A stretch of 44,747 nt of DNA. Origin: Lachnospiraceae bacterium. GTDB lineage: Bacteria > Bacillota > Clostridia > Lachnospirales > Lachnospiraceae. The notes under the pieces were generated by a model, which did no database searches, was not told where the DNA came from, and saw only the letters and a list, made by a program, of their open reading frames with translations. Shown one piece after another: positions 26,447-35,294 of this stretch. Position 1 is the stretch's first letter, and each line of letters starts with the position of its first letter. Location of the stretch: contig JAQUXP010000032.1 of assembly GCA_028692395.1 (NCBI GenBank), positions 1 to 44,747 of the forward strand, in the 5' to 3' direction. The translations under genes were made by a program, and so were the position numbers.

Positions 26447-27142
26447 ATGCAATTATCAAAGAGAATGCTTGCCATCGCAGAGATGGTGAGCCCGGGCAGT
26501 CGGGTTGCGGACGTGGGATGCGATCATGGTTACCTGCCGATCTGGCTGGTCAGTCAACAGATCAGTCCACGGGCAGTTGCCATGGATATCGGTGATGGGC
26601 CCCTGGAACGTGCCAGGGAAAATATCAGACAGCATGGTCTTTTGGAATACATAGAAACCAGAAAGTCAGACGGAACAGAAGCGTTGCAGGCAGGGGAATG
26701 TGATACCCTGATTATCGCCGGCATGGGCGGACCTTTGATGGAGCGGATTTTGTCTGATCACTGGGATATTACCCGGGGATTTCGGGAGATAATTCTGGAA
26801 CCCCAGTCAGATGTGAGACATATGCGTATTTTTTTGCAGCAAAATGGATATCGTATTACAGATGAGAATATGATATACGAGGATGGTAAATATTATCCGG
26901 TGCTTCGGGTGACAGAGGGGAAGATGGAACGCCTCACGCCAGTGCAGTATCAGTATGGTCCCTGCCTGCTTCAAAATCGCAATCCGGTATTGAAAAGCTT
27001 CCTGAAATGGGAGGAGAATCTGAAGGCTCAGCTTTTGGAGAAACTGCGAAAGACTTCCGGAGAACGGGCAGAAGGGCGGGTACAGCAGCTGACGGAAGAA
27101 CTTTTACTTATTCGCCAGGCTATTGCCCTGTATGAGTCATAA
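26447..27142 (+). CDS. trmK: tRNA (adenine(22)-N(1))-methyltransferase
   Basis: SAM-dependent methyltransferase that methylates A22 in the D-loop of tRNA. Of about 231 residues, the N-terminal Rossmann part carries MVSPGSRVADVGCDHGYLP (motif I), AMDIGDGPLERARENI and LIIAGMGGPLMERIL, the family signature; the C terminus is a helical coiled coil (KWEENLKAQLLEKLRKTSGE). ATG 26447 has the better spacing to AAAGGAA; ATG 26444 is equally in frame. It follows rpoD by a few bases. The Nif3-like gene that often follows trmK in Firmicutes is absent here. Confidence 0.92.
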   Translation: MQLSKRMLAIAEMVSPGSRVADVGCDHGYLPIWLVSQQISPRAVAMDIGDGPLERARENIRQHGLLEYIETRKSDGTEALQAGECDTLIIAGMGGPLMERILSDHWDITRGFREIILEPQSDVRHMRIFLQQNGYRITDENMIYEDGKYYPVLRVTEGKMERLTPVQYQYGPCLLQNRNPVLKSFLKWEENLKAQLLEKLRKTSGERAEGRVQQLTEELLLIRQAIALYES

Positions 27143-27172
27143 CAGGCATCGGAAGTTATAAAGGAGAGCAGC

Positions 27173-28840
27173 ATGAGTGAGAAGAAGTATCAGGTTACTA
27201 TAGATGGGACAAGCTGTGAGTACCCGGAAGGTACGCCCTACGGTGAGATTCTAGAGGCGTATGATCGCAAATTTCAAAGAGTCAGCGTACTCGTTCTGGT
27301 GAACGGAAGGCTGCGGGAGCTTCATAAAAAGCTGAAAGAAAACTGTGTATTGGAGCCAGTGGATATTACTACGGACATTGGGCATAAAACCTACAAGCGA
27401 AGTATGTCTCTATTGCTTTTGAAGGCAATCTATCATATCAGTGGCCAGGAAAATGTTGACAAGGTAGTGCTCCATTATTCTGTAAGCTCCGGCTATTATT
27501 ATACAATAAAGGGACGTGTTGCACTGAATGAATCCTATCTGGAAGAGCTTAAAAGCTATATGATGAGTCTGGTGAAACAGAACCTTCCTATTATGAAGCG
27601 AAGCGTCAGTACTGCCGAGGCGAGAGAGCTTTTTGCCTCCCATCGAATGTACGATAAAGAAAAGCTGTTCCGTTACCGCCGGGTTTCCAAGGTGAATATC
27701 TATAGTCTGGAAGATTTTGAAGATTATTTTTATGGCTTTATGTGCTGGCATACGGGATTTTTGAAGTACTTTGACCTGAAGCTGTATGACGAGGGACTGG
27801 TACTGCAGATGCCGGAGAAAGATCAGCCAACGGTAATACCGGCTTTTGCACCATCTCCAAAGATTTTTAAGGTGCAGCAGGAGTCGGAGCGCTGGGGTGA
27901 GAAACTCCAGGTAGATATGGTAGGTGCATTGAATGAATGCATCGGAACCGGAAACATCAAGAATCTGATTCTGATCTCCGAGGCACTTCAGGAGGCGAAC
28001 ATTTCAAAAATTGCAGAGAAGATTGCAGGGAAACCGAAAGTAAAATTCGTAATGATAGCCGGTCCCTCATCCTCCGGAAAGACAACATTTTCCCATAGAC
28101 TTTCTGTTCAGCTATCGGTACATGGGCTGCAGCCTCATCCAATTGGAATGGACAATTTTTATAGGAATCGTGTGGAAACGCCCAGAGATGCCAATGGTAA
28201 CTATGATTTTGAATGTCTGGAGGCACTGGATATTGAATTATTCAATGAAAAGATGACTGCTCTTCTAAACGGTCAACGTGTAGAACTTCCCTATTATAAT
28301 TTTAAGACCGGCAAGCGGGAATACAAAGGGGAAATGCTTCAGATCGGAGAGAATGATATTCTTGTGATCGAAGGAATTCACGGATTGAATGATAAACTCA
28401 GCTATATGCTTCCGGCAGAAAGTAAATTCAAGGTTTATATCAGTGCACTGACCCAGTTAAACATTGATGAGCATAACCGTATTCCTACCACAGACGGAAG
28501 ACTGATCAGGCGAATTGTACGCGATAACCGTACCAGAGGTACCTCAGCCCAGGAGACTATTGCCATGTGGGCATCCGTGCGACGGGGAGAAGACAACAAT
28601 ATCTTTCCTTTTCAGGAGGAAGCGGATGTAATGTTCAACTCTGCATTAATTTATGAACTGGCAGTGCTGAAGCTGTATGCGGAGCCGATTCTTTTTCAAA
28701 TTGCAGAAGACACACCAGAGTATCAGGAGGCAAAAAGATTGTTGAAATTTCTGGATTATTTTGTGGGAGTTCCCAGCGAAGGGATTCTTTGTAATTCTAT
28801 TTTGCGGGAATTTATCGGCGGCAGCTGTTTTGACGTGTAG
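27173..28840 (+). CDS. Nucleoside (uridine) kinase family protein with TGS/ThrRS-like N terminus
   Basis: 555 residues. The first 65 (YQVTIDGTSCEYPEGTPYGE, then LVLVNGRLRELHKKL) look like a TGS domain. Residues about 65-230 resemble the second additional domain of threonyl-tRNA synthetase. The C-terminal half is a P-loop kinase of the uridine kinase/PRK group with Walker A GPSSSGKTT (297-305), DNFYRNRVETPRD, YNFKTGKREY, and DILVIEGIHGLN. It probably phosphorylates a nucleoside such as uridine or cytidine; the role of the synthetase-like N terminus is unknown. It begins behind AAAGGAGAG, and its stop codon lies inside the -35 box of rnpB. Confidence 0.85.
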   Translation: MSEKKYQVTIDGTSCEYPEGTPYGEILEAYDRKFQRVSVLVLVNGRLRELHKKLKENCVLEPVDITTDIGHKTYKRSMSLLLLKAIYHISGQENVDKVVLHYSVSSGYYYTIKGRVALNESYLEELKSYMMSLVKQNLPIMKRSVSTAEARELFASHRMYDKEKLFRYRRVSKVNIYSLEDFEDYFYGFMCWHTGFLKYFDLKLYDEGLVLQMPEKDQPTVIPAFAPSPKIFKVQQESERWGEKLQVDMVGALNECIGTGNIKNLILISEALQEANISKIAEKIAGKPKVKFVMIAGPSSSGKTTFSHRLSVQLSVHGLQPHPIGMDNFYRNRVETPRDANGNYDFECLEALDIELFNEKMTALLNGQRVELPYYNFKTGKREYKGEMLQIGENDILVIEGIHGLNDKLSYMLPAESKFKVYISALTQLNIDEHNRIPTTDGRLIRRIVRDNRTRGTSAQETIAMWASVRRGEDNNIFPFQEEADVMFNSALIYELAVLKLYAEPILFQIAEDTPEYQEAKRLLKFLDYFVGVPSEGILCNSILREFIGGSCFDV

Positions 28841-28866
28841 ACAAAAACGTGAAAGCATGTTAGAAT
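28838..28866 (+). promoter_or_regulatory. Promoter of rnpB
   Basis: TAGACA (28838-28843), a 17-bp spacer, TAGAAT (28861-28866). The -35 hexamer contains the TAG stop codon of the nucleoside kinase gene. Confidence 0.7.
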
Positions 28867-28877
28867 AAAAAACTGTT

Positions 28878-29251
28878 GATACAAGTAGAGTATGTAATCG
28901 CGGCTGACAATACCGAAAGGTGTCAGGTGAGGAAAGTCCGGGCTTCGCAGGGCAGGATGCCGGATAACGTCCGGTGGAGGTGACTCCAAGGATAGTGCAA
29001 CAGAGATATACCGCCGAAAAGGACAGATCTTCGGATCCTCTTTTTGGGTAAGGGTGGAAAGGCAGTGTAAGAGACTACCGTCCCTCTGGTAACAGAGGGA
29101 GCCATGTAAACCCCATCCGAAGCAAGACCGAACAAAAAGCTATGTGGCTGCCCGTCACGCTTTTAGGTGGGTCGCTAGAGATTATCGGTAACGATAATAC
29201 TGGATAGATGATTACACACGACATAACCCGGCTTATCGCTCTGCTTGTATC
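28878..29251 (+). ncRNA. rnpB: RNase P RNA (bacterial type A)
   Basis: About 374 nt catalytic RNA that removes 5' leaders from tRNA precursors. P1 is formed by GATACAAGTAGAG (28878-28890) and CTCTGCTTGTATC (29239-29251). Universally conserved blocks are present in order: GAGGAAAGTCCGGGCT near 28929, ACAGAGATA near 29001, GGGTAAGGGTGGAAAGG near 29045, CCCCATCCGAAGCAAGACC near 29112, and ATAACCCGGCTTATCG near 29223. The layout fits type A, as in Clostridia, not the type B of Bacilli. The ends are set by P1 pairing and are accurate to a few bases. Confidence 0.95.
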
Positions 29252-29297
29252 ATTAAAAAAACAATATGACAGTTTACAGATAAAAAAGGATTAGAAG

Positions 29298-29798
29298 ATG
29301 GAATTGACTTATACAATCAGACCTGTACAGGAATCAGAACTAGAGACAATTGCAGAAATTGAAAAAGCATGCTTTCCGGCATTGGAGGCAGCGGGCCTTG
29401 CAGATTTTAAAGAGCGCTTTAAGACCTGTCAGGGCAGTTTTTTTGTGGCCGAGAAGGAAGACGGAACAATTATGGGCTTTTGCAATGGCTGCTCCAGCAA
29501 CAGTGAAGAGCTGACGGATGACTTCTATCACGAGACAGCAAAACATGATCCAGATGGAAAATATCAGATGATTTTCGGATTAGATACACTTCCGGCATAC
29601 CAGGGACATGGTGTTGGACGTGCGCTGATGCTCCAGATGATAAAAAGCGCCAAACAGCGAGGAAAGAAAGCGGTGATTCTTACCTGCAAGGAGCATATGA
29701 TTCCGTTTTATGAAAAAATCGGATATCAATGGATGAAAAAGGCGGATTCCAGTCATGGTGGAGCAGTCTGGTACAAGATGGTCTATACAATAGACTGA
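29298..29798 (+). CDS. GNAT family N-acetyltransferase
   Basis: 166 residues with the GNAT fold. N-terminal YTIRPVQESELETIAEIEKACF, a central beta strand KYQMIFGLDTLPAYQGHGVG with the acetyl-CoA pyrophosphate loop QGHGVGRAL, and the late VILTCKEHMIPFYEKIGY block. The order and the TCKEHMIPFYEKIGY pattern resemble arylalkylamine-type acetyltransferases, but the acceptor amine cannot be inferred. It lies between rnpB and pyrB with no clear promoter of its own and no strong terminator after it. Confidence 0.85.
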   Translation: MELTYTIRPVQESELETIAEIEKACFPALEAAGLADFKERFKTCQGSFFVAEKEDGTIMGFCNGCSSNSEELTDDFYHETAKHDPDGKYQMIFGLDTLPAYQGHGVGRALMLQMIKSAKQRGKKAVILTCKEHMIPFYEKIGYQWMKKADSSHGGAVWYKMVYTID

Positions 29799-29826
29799 AA
29801 AAGGCAGTAAAAAGAAAATCTATCTA

Positions 29827-29855
29827 TTGAACTATGAGAAAAAGTGTTATATTAT
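29827..29855 (+). promoter_or_regulatory. Predicted promoter of pyrBI
   Basis: TTGAAC (29827-29832), a 17-bp spacer, TATTAT (29850-29855). The resulting leader of about 90 nt contains the family A hairpin. Confidence 0.6.
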
Positions 29856-29879
29856 GTAACACAGAGTAAAAACAAAATT

Positions 29880-29919
29880 GTAACTGTTCAGTAAATGCAC
29901 AGACCTGCTGAATAGTTAC
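29880..29919 (-). repeat. Interspersed hairpin repeat, family A, copy 2
   Basis: Inverted copy of 1147-1186, 38 of 40 bases identical. On the + strand it begins GTAACTGTTCAG and ends CTGAATAGTTAC, giving a 12-bp stem (one G-T pair) around a 16-nt loop. It is in the leader between the pyrB promoter and start codon, 32 bases before the ATG. Confidence 0.87.
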
Positions 29920-29951
29920 CCCAAATTACATAGTACAGCAGGAGGTAGTAT

Positions 29952-30872
29952 ATGCGGCATTTGATGAGCCCTTTGGATTTTACGGTAGAAGAACTGGATC
30001 ACCTGATGGATCTTGCATCTGACATTGAGAAGAATCCCAAGAAGTATGCACACATGTGTGACGGAAAGAAGATTGCGACACTCTTTTATGAGCCAAGTAC
30101 GAGGACAAGACTGAGTTTTGAGACAGCGATGATTAATCTTGGCGGTTCGGTAATCGGATTTGCTTCCGAAGATTCCAGCTCGGCATCTAAGGGAGAGAGC
30201 GTTTCTGATACGATACGTGTGATCAGCTGCTTTGCAGACATCTGTGCCATGCGCCATCCCAAAGAAGGTGCACCGCTGGTTGCTTCAACCGTATCAAAAA
30301 TTCCGGTGATCAATGCAGGTGATGGTGGCCATCAGCATCCCACACAGACACTGACAGACCTTCTTACCATTCGTTCTATGAAGGGGCGCCTTTCCGATAT
30401 GACCATCGGTCTTTGCGGAGACCTGAAATTTGGACGTACGGTTCACTCCCTGATCAGCGCACTGGTGCGTTATACAGGCATAAAGTTTGTGCTGATTTCC
30501 CCGGAGGAACTTCAGATTCCGGATTATATCCGGGATGATGTACTGCGTGCAAATCATATAGAATTCGAGGAAGTAAGCAGACTGGAAGAAGCAATTCCAA
30601 AACTGGACATCCTTTATATGACCCGCGTACAGAAAGAACGCTTCTTCAATGAAGAGGACTATGTACGGATGAAAGATTTCTACATCCTGGATAAAGCAAA
30701 GCTGAAGCTGGCCAAAGAGGATATGTATGTACTGCATCCACTTCCACGTGTGAATGAGATCTCTGTTGAAGTTGATAATGACCCTCGTGCAGCGTACTTT
30801 AACCAGGTACAATATGGTGTTTATGCACGGATGGCTTTGATTCTTACACTTCTGGAGGTGAAAGTATGTTAA
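29952..30872 (+). CDS. pyrB: Aspartate carbamoyltransferase, catalytic subunit
   Basis: Joins carbamoyl phosphate and aspartate, the committed step of pyrimidine synthesis. 306 residues with the carbamoyl phosphate motif [30 protein letters not shown], the MRHPKEGAP loop, [17 protein letters not shown] and the C-terminal [21 protein letters not shown] precedes the ATG. The stop overlaps pyrI by 7 bases, so the two subunits are cotranslated. A PyrR-type attenuator is not recognisable in the short leader; a family A repeat hairpin is there instead. Confidence 0.97.
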   Translation: MRHLMSPLDFTVEELDHLMDLASDIEKNPKKYAHMCDGKKIATLFYEPSTRTRLSFETAMINLGGSVIGFASEDSSSASKGESVSDTIRVISCFADICAMRHPKEGAPLVASTVSKIPVINAGDGGHQHPTQTLTDLLTIRSMKGRLSDMTIGLCGDLKFGRTVHSLISALVRYTGIKFVLISPEELQIPDYIRDDVLRANHIEFEEVSRLEEAIPKLDILYMTRVQKERFFNEEDYVRMKDFYILDKAKLKLAKEDMYVLHPLPRVNEISVEVDNDPRAAYFNQVQYGVYARMALILTLLEVKVC

Positions 30873-31300
30873 ATGTTGGACGTATAGAAGAAGGATTTGT
30901 TCTGGATCATATCAATGCAGGAAATGCAATGACAATTTATCGCAATCTTTGTCTGGACAAGCTGGACTGCACAGTAGCAATTATCAAGAATGCCAGAAGC
31001 AGTAAGCTTGGAAAAAAGGATATTATCAAAGTGGAGTGTCCGGTTGATATGCTGGATCTTGATATTCTCGGATTCATCGATCATACAATCACGGTAAATG
31101 TAATCGAGCATGGTGAGATTACCTCTAAGAAGGAACTTCATCTGCCTCAGCAGGTGGTAAATGTGATTCGCTGCAAGAATCCCAGATGTATTACCTCCAT
31201 TGAGCAGGAACTGGATCAGGTATTCATTCTGGCAGATCCGGAGAAGGAAGTTTACCGCTGTAAGTACTGTGAAGAGAAATTCAGTGGCAAAATAAAGTAA
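30866..31300 (+). CDS. pyrI: Aspartate carbamoyltransferase, regulatory subunit
   Basis: 144 residues. The N-terminal nucleotide-binding domain ([33 protein letters not shown]) would bind CTP/UTP and ATP for allosteric control. The C-terminal zinc domain carries four cysteines, C103, C108, C132 and C135 (CKNPRC and CKYC), that hold the zinc contacting PyrB. Presence of PyrI indicates an enterobacterial-type heterododecameric enzyme, known in Clostridia and unlike the unregulated trimer of Bacillus. The ATG overlaps the end of pyrB; GGAGGTG lies just upstream. Confidence 0.96.
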   Translation: MLNVGRIEEGFVLDHINAGNAMTIYRNLCLDKLDCTVAIIKNARSSKLGKKDIIKVECPVDMLDLDILGFIDHTITVNVIEHGEITSKKELHLPQQVVNVIRCKNPRCITSIEQELDQVFILADPEKEVYRCKYCEEKFSGKIK

Positions 31301-31310
31301 ATAAAAAAAT

Positions 31311-31437
31311 CCAAAACAACCGGTTTTGCTTATGATTTTAGCAAAATCGGTTGTTTTTTTGTATACTCTTGGACTTCGAAACCGTGTTCCGCCCTCATAA
31401 GGGACTCCCGTCCACCGAAGTGCGACAATCACTTTTT
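31311..31437 (+). repeat. Interspersed repeat family B, copy 2 (half element) with terminator
   Basis: 31330-31389 is identical to 13618-13675 apart from two extra T residues. 31390-31437 is about 70% identical to the outer right arm of copy 1, keeping AAGTGCG and the final T-run. The start is a hairpin: 31313-31329 (AAAACAACCGGTTTTGC) with 31341-31357, then a run of seven T. This copy lacks the outer left arm. It acts as the pyrBI terminator. Confidence 0.88.
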
Positions 31438-31509
31438 TTCTACACGCTTGAAATGTACCTGGTTTTATTGTAATATAATAGGCAAAGGCTTTTTACAGGA
31501 GATAAGAAA

Positions 31510-32832
31510 ATGGAATACAGTGAAGCTAGAGCATTTATTGAAGAAAAACAGCGTTATGGCCAAGAGATGCGCCTGGATGCAATCCGAGCGCTGCTTGCCG
31601 AATGCGGGCATCCGGATGAGGCACTTAAATTTATTCATATTGCAGGAACCAATGGAAAAGGTTCTCTGCTTGCTTATATATCGACAACACTTACCTGTGC
31701 AGGTTATCGGACAGGCAGGTATATTTCCCCCACTCTTTATTCTTATCGGGAACGCATTCAGATTGACGGAGAGCCAATCAGTGCTGCGGATTTCACCCGT
31801 CTTACGGAAGTACTTTATCAGGCAGTTTCTGTGATGAAACAAAGAGGTATCCCTAAACCATCCCCATTTGAACTTGAGACCGTGCTGGGTCTGTTGTATT
31901 TTCGACAACGCCAGTGTGATTTTGTTGTGCTGGAATGTGGTATGGGGGGACGTGACGATGCCACGAATGTGATAGATCCGTCACGAAAGTGTCTTGCAGT
32001 GCTGACTTCCGTAAGTCTGGATCATACAGAATATCTGGGCAATACGCTGACTGAGATCGCAGCAGTGAAGGCGGCCATCGCAGCGGAGCAGGTGCCACTT
32101 GTTATGGCACCTCAAAAAGAGGAGACTGTGCGTTCTGTACAGCGTTACTGTAAAGAGCATCACAACCCACTGATCACTGCCAGCCTGTCAGAGGTTTCCG
32201 GACATACCGACACCTTAACGCAGCAAAGCTTTTGGTATAAGGGGGAGCAGGTGATCCTTCATCTGGCAGGTGCTGCCCAGGTTGAAAATGCAATCACTGC
32301 CTGGGAGGCATTGCATTACCTGTCTGAGCATGGGGTGTCACTATCTGGGGAACAGATTCTGGAGGGACTTGCAAAGACCAGCTGGAATGGAAGATTCACG
32401 GTCCTTGAAAATCATCCGGTATTTGTTGTGGATGGTGCACATAATCCGGATGCGGCAGAAAAGCTGAAGGCTTCTGCTGCACATTATTTCAAAGGAAAAA
32501 AAATAGTATTTATAATGGGGGTTCTGGCGGATAAGGATTACACAGGGGTATTAAAGCTGATGCTTCCACTGGCTTCAGAAGTCTTTACCATCACGCCTCC
32601 GGATAACCCGAGAGCACTTTCGGCAGTGGAGCTTGCAAAAACAGTGGAAAAATATGAAAAAACTGCATTTCCCTGTGCCAGTTTGAAGCAGGCTGTTATA
32701 TCAGCTGTGAAGAGTGCAGGAGAAGATGGCGTAGTGTTAGCCTTTGGGTCTTTGTCCTTTATCGGACCCCTCACACAGATTTTAAAGGAAAAGGGCGGTG
32801 CAGCCGCTGATAAGGAGAATACAGATGCTTGA
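31510..32832 (+). CDS. folC: Folylpolyglutamate synthase / dihydrofolate synthase
   Basis: ATP-dependent ligase that adds glutamate to (dihydro)folates; in bacteria often both dihydrofolate and folylpolyglutamate synthase. 440 residues with the P-loop IAGTNGKGSLLAYIST, the folate/ATP loop GRYISPTLYSYRERIQIDG, VLECGMGGRDDATN, SVSLDHTEYLG and the C-terminal domain motif VVDGAHNPDAAEKL. It starts after GGAGATAAGAAA and overlaps pheA by 8 bases. A TTGAAA (31448) with AT-rich -10 near 31471-31479 may be its promoter, just after repeat B. Confidence 0.95.
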   Translation: MEYSEARAFIEEKQRYGQEMRLDAIRALLAECGHPDEALKFIHIAGTNGKGSLLAYISTTLTCAGYRTGRYISPTLYSYRERIQIDGEPISAADFTRLTEVLYQAVSVMKQRGIPKPSPFELETVLGLLYFRQRQCDFVVLECGMGGRDDATNVIDPSRKCLAVLTSVSLDHTEYLGNTLTEIAAVKAAIAAEQVPLVMAPQKEETVRSVQRYCKEHHNPLITASLSEVSGHTDTLTQQSFWYKGEQVILHLAGAAQVENAITAWEALHYLSEHGVSLSGEQILEGLAKTSWNGRFTVLENHPVFVVDGAHNPDAAEKLKASAAHYFKGKKIVFIMGVLADKDYTGVLKLMLPLASEVFTITPPDNPRALSAVELAKTVEKYEKTAFPCASLKQAVISAVKSAGEDGVVLAFGSLSFIGPLTQILKEKGGAAADKENTDA

Positions 32833-33955
32833 TTTAGGAAAGATAAGAAATGAAATTGATCAGACAGATGAAGAAATTCTCAGGCTGTTTGAACGCAGGA
32901 TGGAGCTGACCGGAGAGGTGGCCTCTTATAAGATACAGACTGGAAAGCCGGTATTTGATCCGGAACGGGAGATTTCAAAGCTGCAAAAACTTGGAAATGC
33001 TGCTCACAGTGAGTTTAATTCCAGGGGAATTCAGGAAATCTTCCGTCAGGTGATGTCCATCAGCCGGAAGCGACAGTATCAGCTGCTCACCGAGCAGGGA
33101 GCAGAGATGCCCACCGATTATCAGCAGGTGGAAAAGCTTCCTACCAGCGGGGCGAAGGTGATCTTTCAGGGGGTGGAGGGTGCTTACAGCTTTGAAGCCA
33201 TGAAGACCTTCTTCGGTCCGGATATTATCAGTGATCATGTGGAAACATTTAAGGAAGCGGTGAAATTGATAGCAGATAGAAAAGCAGATTACGCCGTGCT
33301 TCCCATCGAGAATTCCACTGCGGGGATTGTACAGGATATCTATGACCTTATGGCAGAATATCCGGTTTATATAGTGGGCGAACAAGTGATCCGCATCGAT
33401 CATAAGCTGATGGGACTTCCGGGAACTAAGCTTTCAGATGTCCATAAGGTGTATTCCCATCCCCAGGGTCTGGCGCAGTGCAGACAGTATCTGGAACAAT
33501 ATCCTTCCTGGGAGCAGGAAGCGGTTTTGAATACAGCCATAGCAGCACAGAAGGTTGCCAGAGAAAAGGATAAAGGCCAGGCGGCGATCGCCAGCCGGTT
33601 CGCAGCCGAGCATTTTCAACTGCAGATTCTGGAGGAGAAACCGCTGACCGGGGAGACCAATGCCACCCGCTTTATCGTGATATCCAATCAGAAAAGATTT
33701 GTAAAATCAGCGAAGAAGATCAGCATTTCCTTCGAGATACCCCATGAGAGTGGTTCCTTATATAACACACTTTCCCATTTTATCTATAATGATCTGAATA
33801 TGACAAAGATTGAATCCCGGCCAATTCCGGGACGGAACTGGGAGTATCGTTTTTTCCTGGATTTTGAAGGGAATCTCAGCGCAGCGGCAGTTAAAAATGC
33901 AATGCTGGGGCTGGATGCTGAAACAAGTTATCTAAGAATACTGGGCAATTATTAA
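32825..33955 (+). CDS. pheA: Bifunctional chorismate mutase / prephenate dehydratase
   Basis: P-protein converting chorismate to prephenate and then phenylpyruvate for phenylalanine synthesis. 376 residues: AroQ-type chorismate mutase (about 1-90; IRNEIDQTDEEILRLFERRM), prephenate dehydratase (about 110-290; FQGVEGAYSFEAM, PIENSTAGIVQDIYDL, GETNATRFIVIS), and a C-terminal ACT domain (about 300-376) with ESRPIPGRNWEYRFFLD for phenylalanine feedback. ATG 32825 follows AAGGAG, and the start overlaps folC by 8 bases. An upstream ATG in frame at 32798 is inside the folC end and has no binding site. Confidence 0.96.
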   Translation: MLDLGKIRNEIDQTDEEILRLFERRMELTGEVASYKIQTGKPVFDPEREISKLQKLGNAAHSEFNSRGIQEIFRQVMSISRKRQYQLLTEQGAEMPTDYQQVEKLPTSGAKVIFQGVEGAYSFEAMKTFFGPDIISDHVETFKEAVKLIADRKADYAVLPIENSTAGIVQDIYDLMAEYPVYIVGEQVIRIDHKLMGLPGTKLSDVHKVYSHPQGLAQCRQYLEQYPSWEQEAVLNTAIAAQKVAREKDKGQAAIASRFAAEHFQLQILEEKPLTGETNATRFIVISNQKRFVKSAKKISISFEIPHESGSLYNTLSHFIYNDLNMTKIESRPIPGRNWEYRFFLDFEGNLSAAAVKNAMLGLDAETSYLRILGNY

Positions 33956-33973
33956 CAGGACGGAGAGAAGACA

Positions 33974-35272
33974 ATGACAAGAATTGAAGAGTGTATCTTA
34001 TATCGTGATTTTGAAAACCAGGAAGTGCTGGATGAAGTCACAGCAATGATTAATGATTATCAGACAAAGAAACTGGATGAAAGTGACAAGGAAAAGTTTT
34101 ATGCATGTCTGAACCAACTGGTGGAGATGGCCAATGCATATGGACTTTCCGGAAATCTCTGGCATGCATACCTTACCTATCTTCTGATTAATAAGGAAAA
34201 TGCATTTTCAACCTCCTGTGAGATTGTGGGACATGTAGGTGGAAGTATCAATCAGATGGCAAAGCATGACTTTGCGCGGTTCAAGGAACTGTTTGATTTT
34301 GACATCCGTGTATTCGATCAGGCATTTCACTCAGGAGACTGTGATATTATCTGTAATTACGAGAATACGGACAGGACCAATAAACTTTATAATCAACGTG
34401 TCCGGGACAGAATTATGGAGCTTAGTGAAAAGCTGTCGGCGGCATTGGACACTGAGGAATTTATGGAACAGATGATTCAGTTCTATAAAGAATTTGGCGT
34501 TGGCAAGCTGGGATTACATAAAGCATTTCGTATTGACCATGTAGATGGTGAAGTGGAAATTGTGCCTATTACTAATATTGCTCATGTGCATCTGGATGAT
34601 CTGGTGGGATATGAGATTGCGAAGCAGAAGCTGATTGATAACACCGAAGCCTTTGTAAAAGGGAAAAAAGCCAATAACTGTCTGCTGTTTGGAGATGCCG
34701 GAACCGGTAAATCTTCCAGCATCAAAGGAATCTTAAATGAATATTATGATCAGGGACTTCGTATTATCGAGGTTTACAAGCACCAGTTTCAGGATCTGAA
34801 TGCTCTGATCGCACAGATTAAAAACAGGAATTACAAGTTTATCATTTACATGGATGATCTCTCCTTTGAGGAGTTTGAAATCGAATATAAATATCTGAAG
34901 GCAGTGATCGAGGGTGGACTGGAGAAAAAGCCAGATAATATCCTGATCTATGCCACCTCAAACCGTCGTCATCTGATCAAGGAGAATGCAGACGATAAAG
35001 GGGGAACCCGTCAGGATATGCATACCTCCGACACGGTACAGGAGAAATTGTCACTGGTTTACCGCTTTGGTGTTACAATTTACTTTGGAGCGCCAAACAA
35101 AAAGGAATTCCAGCAGATTGTGCAGACGCTGGCAGATCGTTATCAGCTAAAGTTGTCCACGGAGGAGCTTCTGGCAGAAGCAAATAAGTGGGAGCTGCAG
35201 CATGGTGGACTTTCCGGACGTACTGCACAGCAGTTTATCGATCATCTGCTGGGGAAGACAGAAGATAAGTAG
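33974..35272 (+). CDS. DUF815 family AAA ATPase
   Basis: 432 residues. An N-terminal helical region of about 200 residues (LDEVTAMINDYQTKKLDESD, LWHAYLTYLLINKENAF) precedes an AAA module with Walker A FGDAGTGKSS (about 239-248), Walker B FIIYMDDLSFEEFE, and sensor-like ILIYATSNRRHL and VYRFGVTIYFGAPNKKEF. The DUF815 pattern (HLDDLVGYEIAKQKLIDNT) is clear. Molecular role is unknown; such proteins have been guessed to be remodelling ATPases. It begins 18 bases after pheA and ends 22 bases before the ppx gene, so it is probably in one transcript with the polyphosphate genes. Confidence 0.85.
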   Translation: MTRIEECILYRDFENQEVLDEVTAMINDYQTKKLDESDKEKFYACLNQLVEMANAYGLSGNLWHAYLTYLLINKENAFSTSCEIVGHVGGSINQMAKHDFARFKELFDFDIRVFDQAFHSGDCDIICNYENTDRTNKLYNQRVRDRIMELSEKLSAALDTEEFMEQMIQFYKEFGVGKLGLHKAFRIDHVDGEVEIVPITNIAHVHLDDLVGYEIAKQKLIDNTEAFVKGKKANNCLLFGDAGTGKSSSIKGILNEYYDQGLRIIEVYKHQFQDLNALIAQIKNRNYKFIIYMDDLSFEEFEIEYKYLKAVIEGGLEKKPDNILIYATSNRRHLIKENADDKGGTRQDMHTSDTVQEKLSLVYRFGVTIYFGAPNKKEFQQIVQTLADRYQLKLSTEELLAEANKWELQHGGLSGRTAQQFIDHLLGKTEDK

Positions 35273-35294
35273 AAAAGGAAACGGAGGCGAAGAG

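Noticed and set aside
29856-29951. PyrR-type attenuator before pyrB
   Set aside because: The leader is short and holds the family A hairpin; no anti-antiterminator set or T-run terminator is seen.
35202-35294. N-terminal extension of the ppx gene
   Set aside because: It lies inside the DUF815 ATPase gene in another frame; CGGAGG and the conserved AIDIGTYD motif fix the start at 35295.
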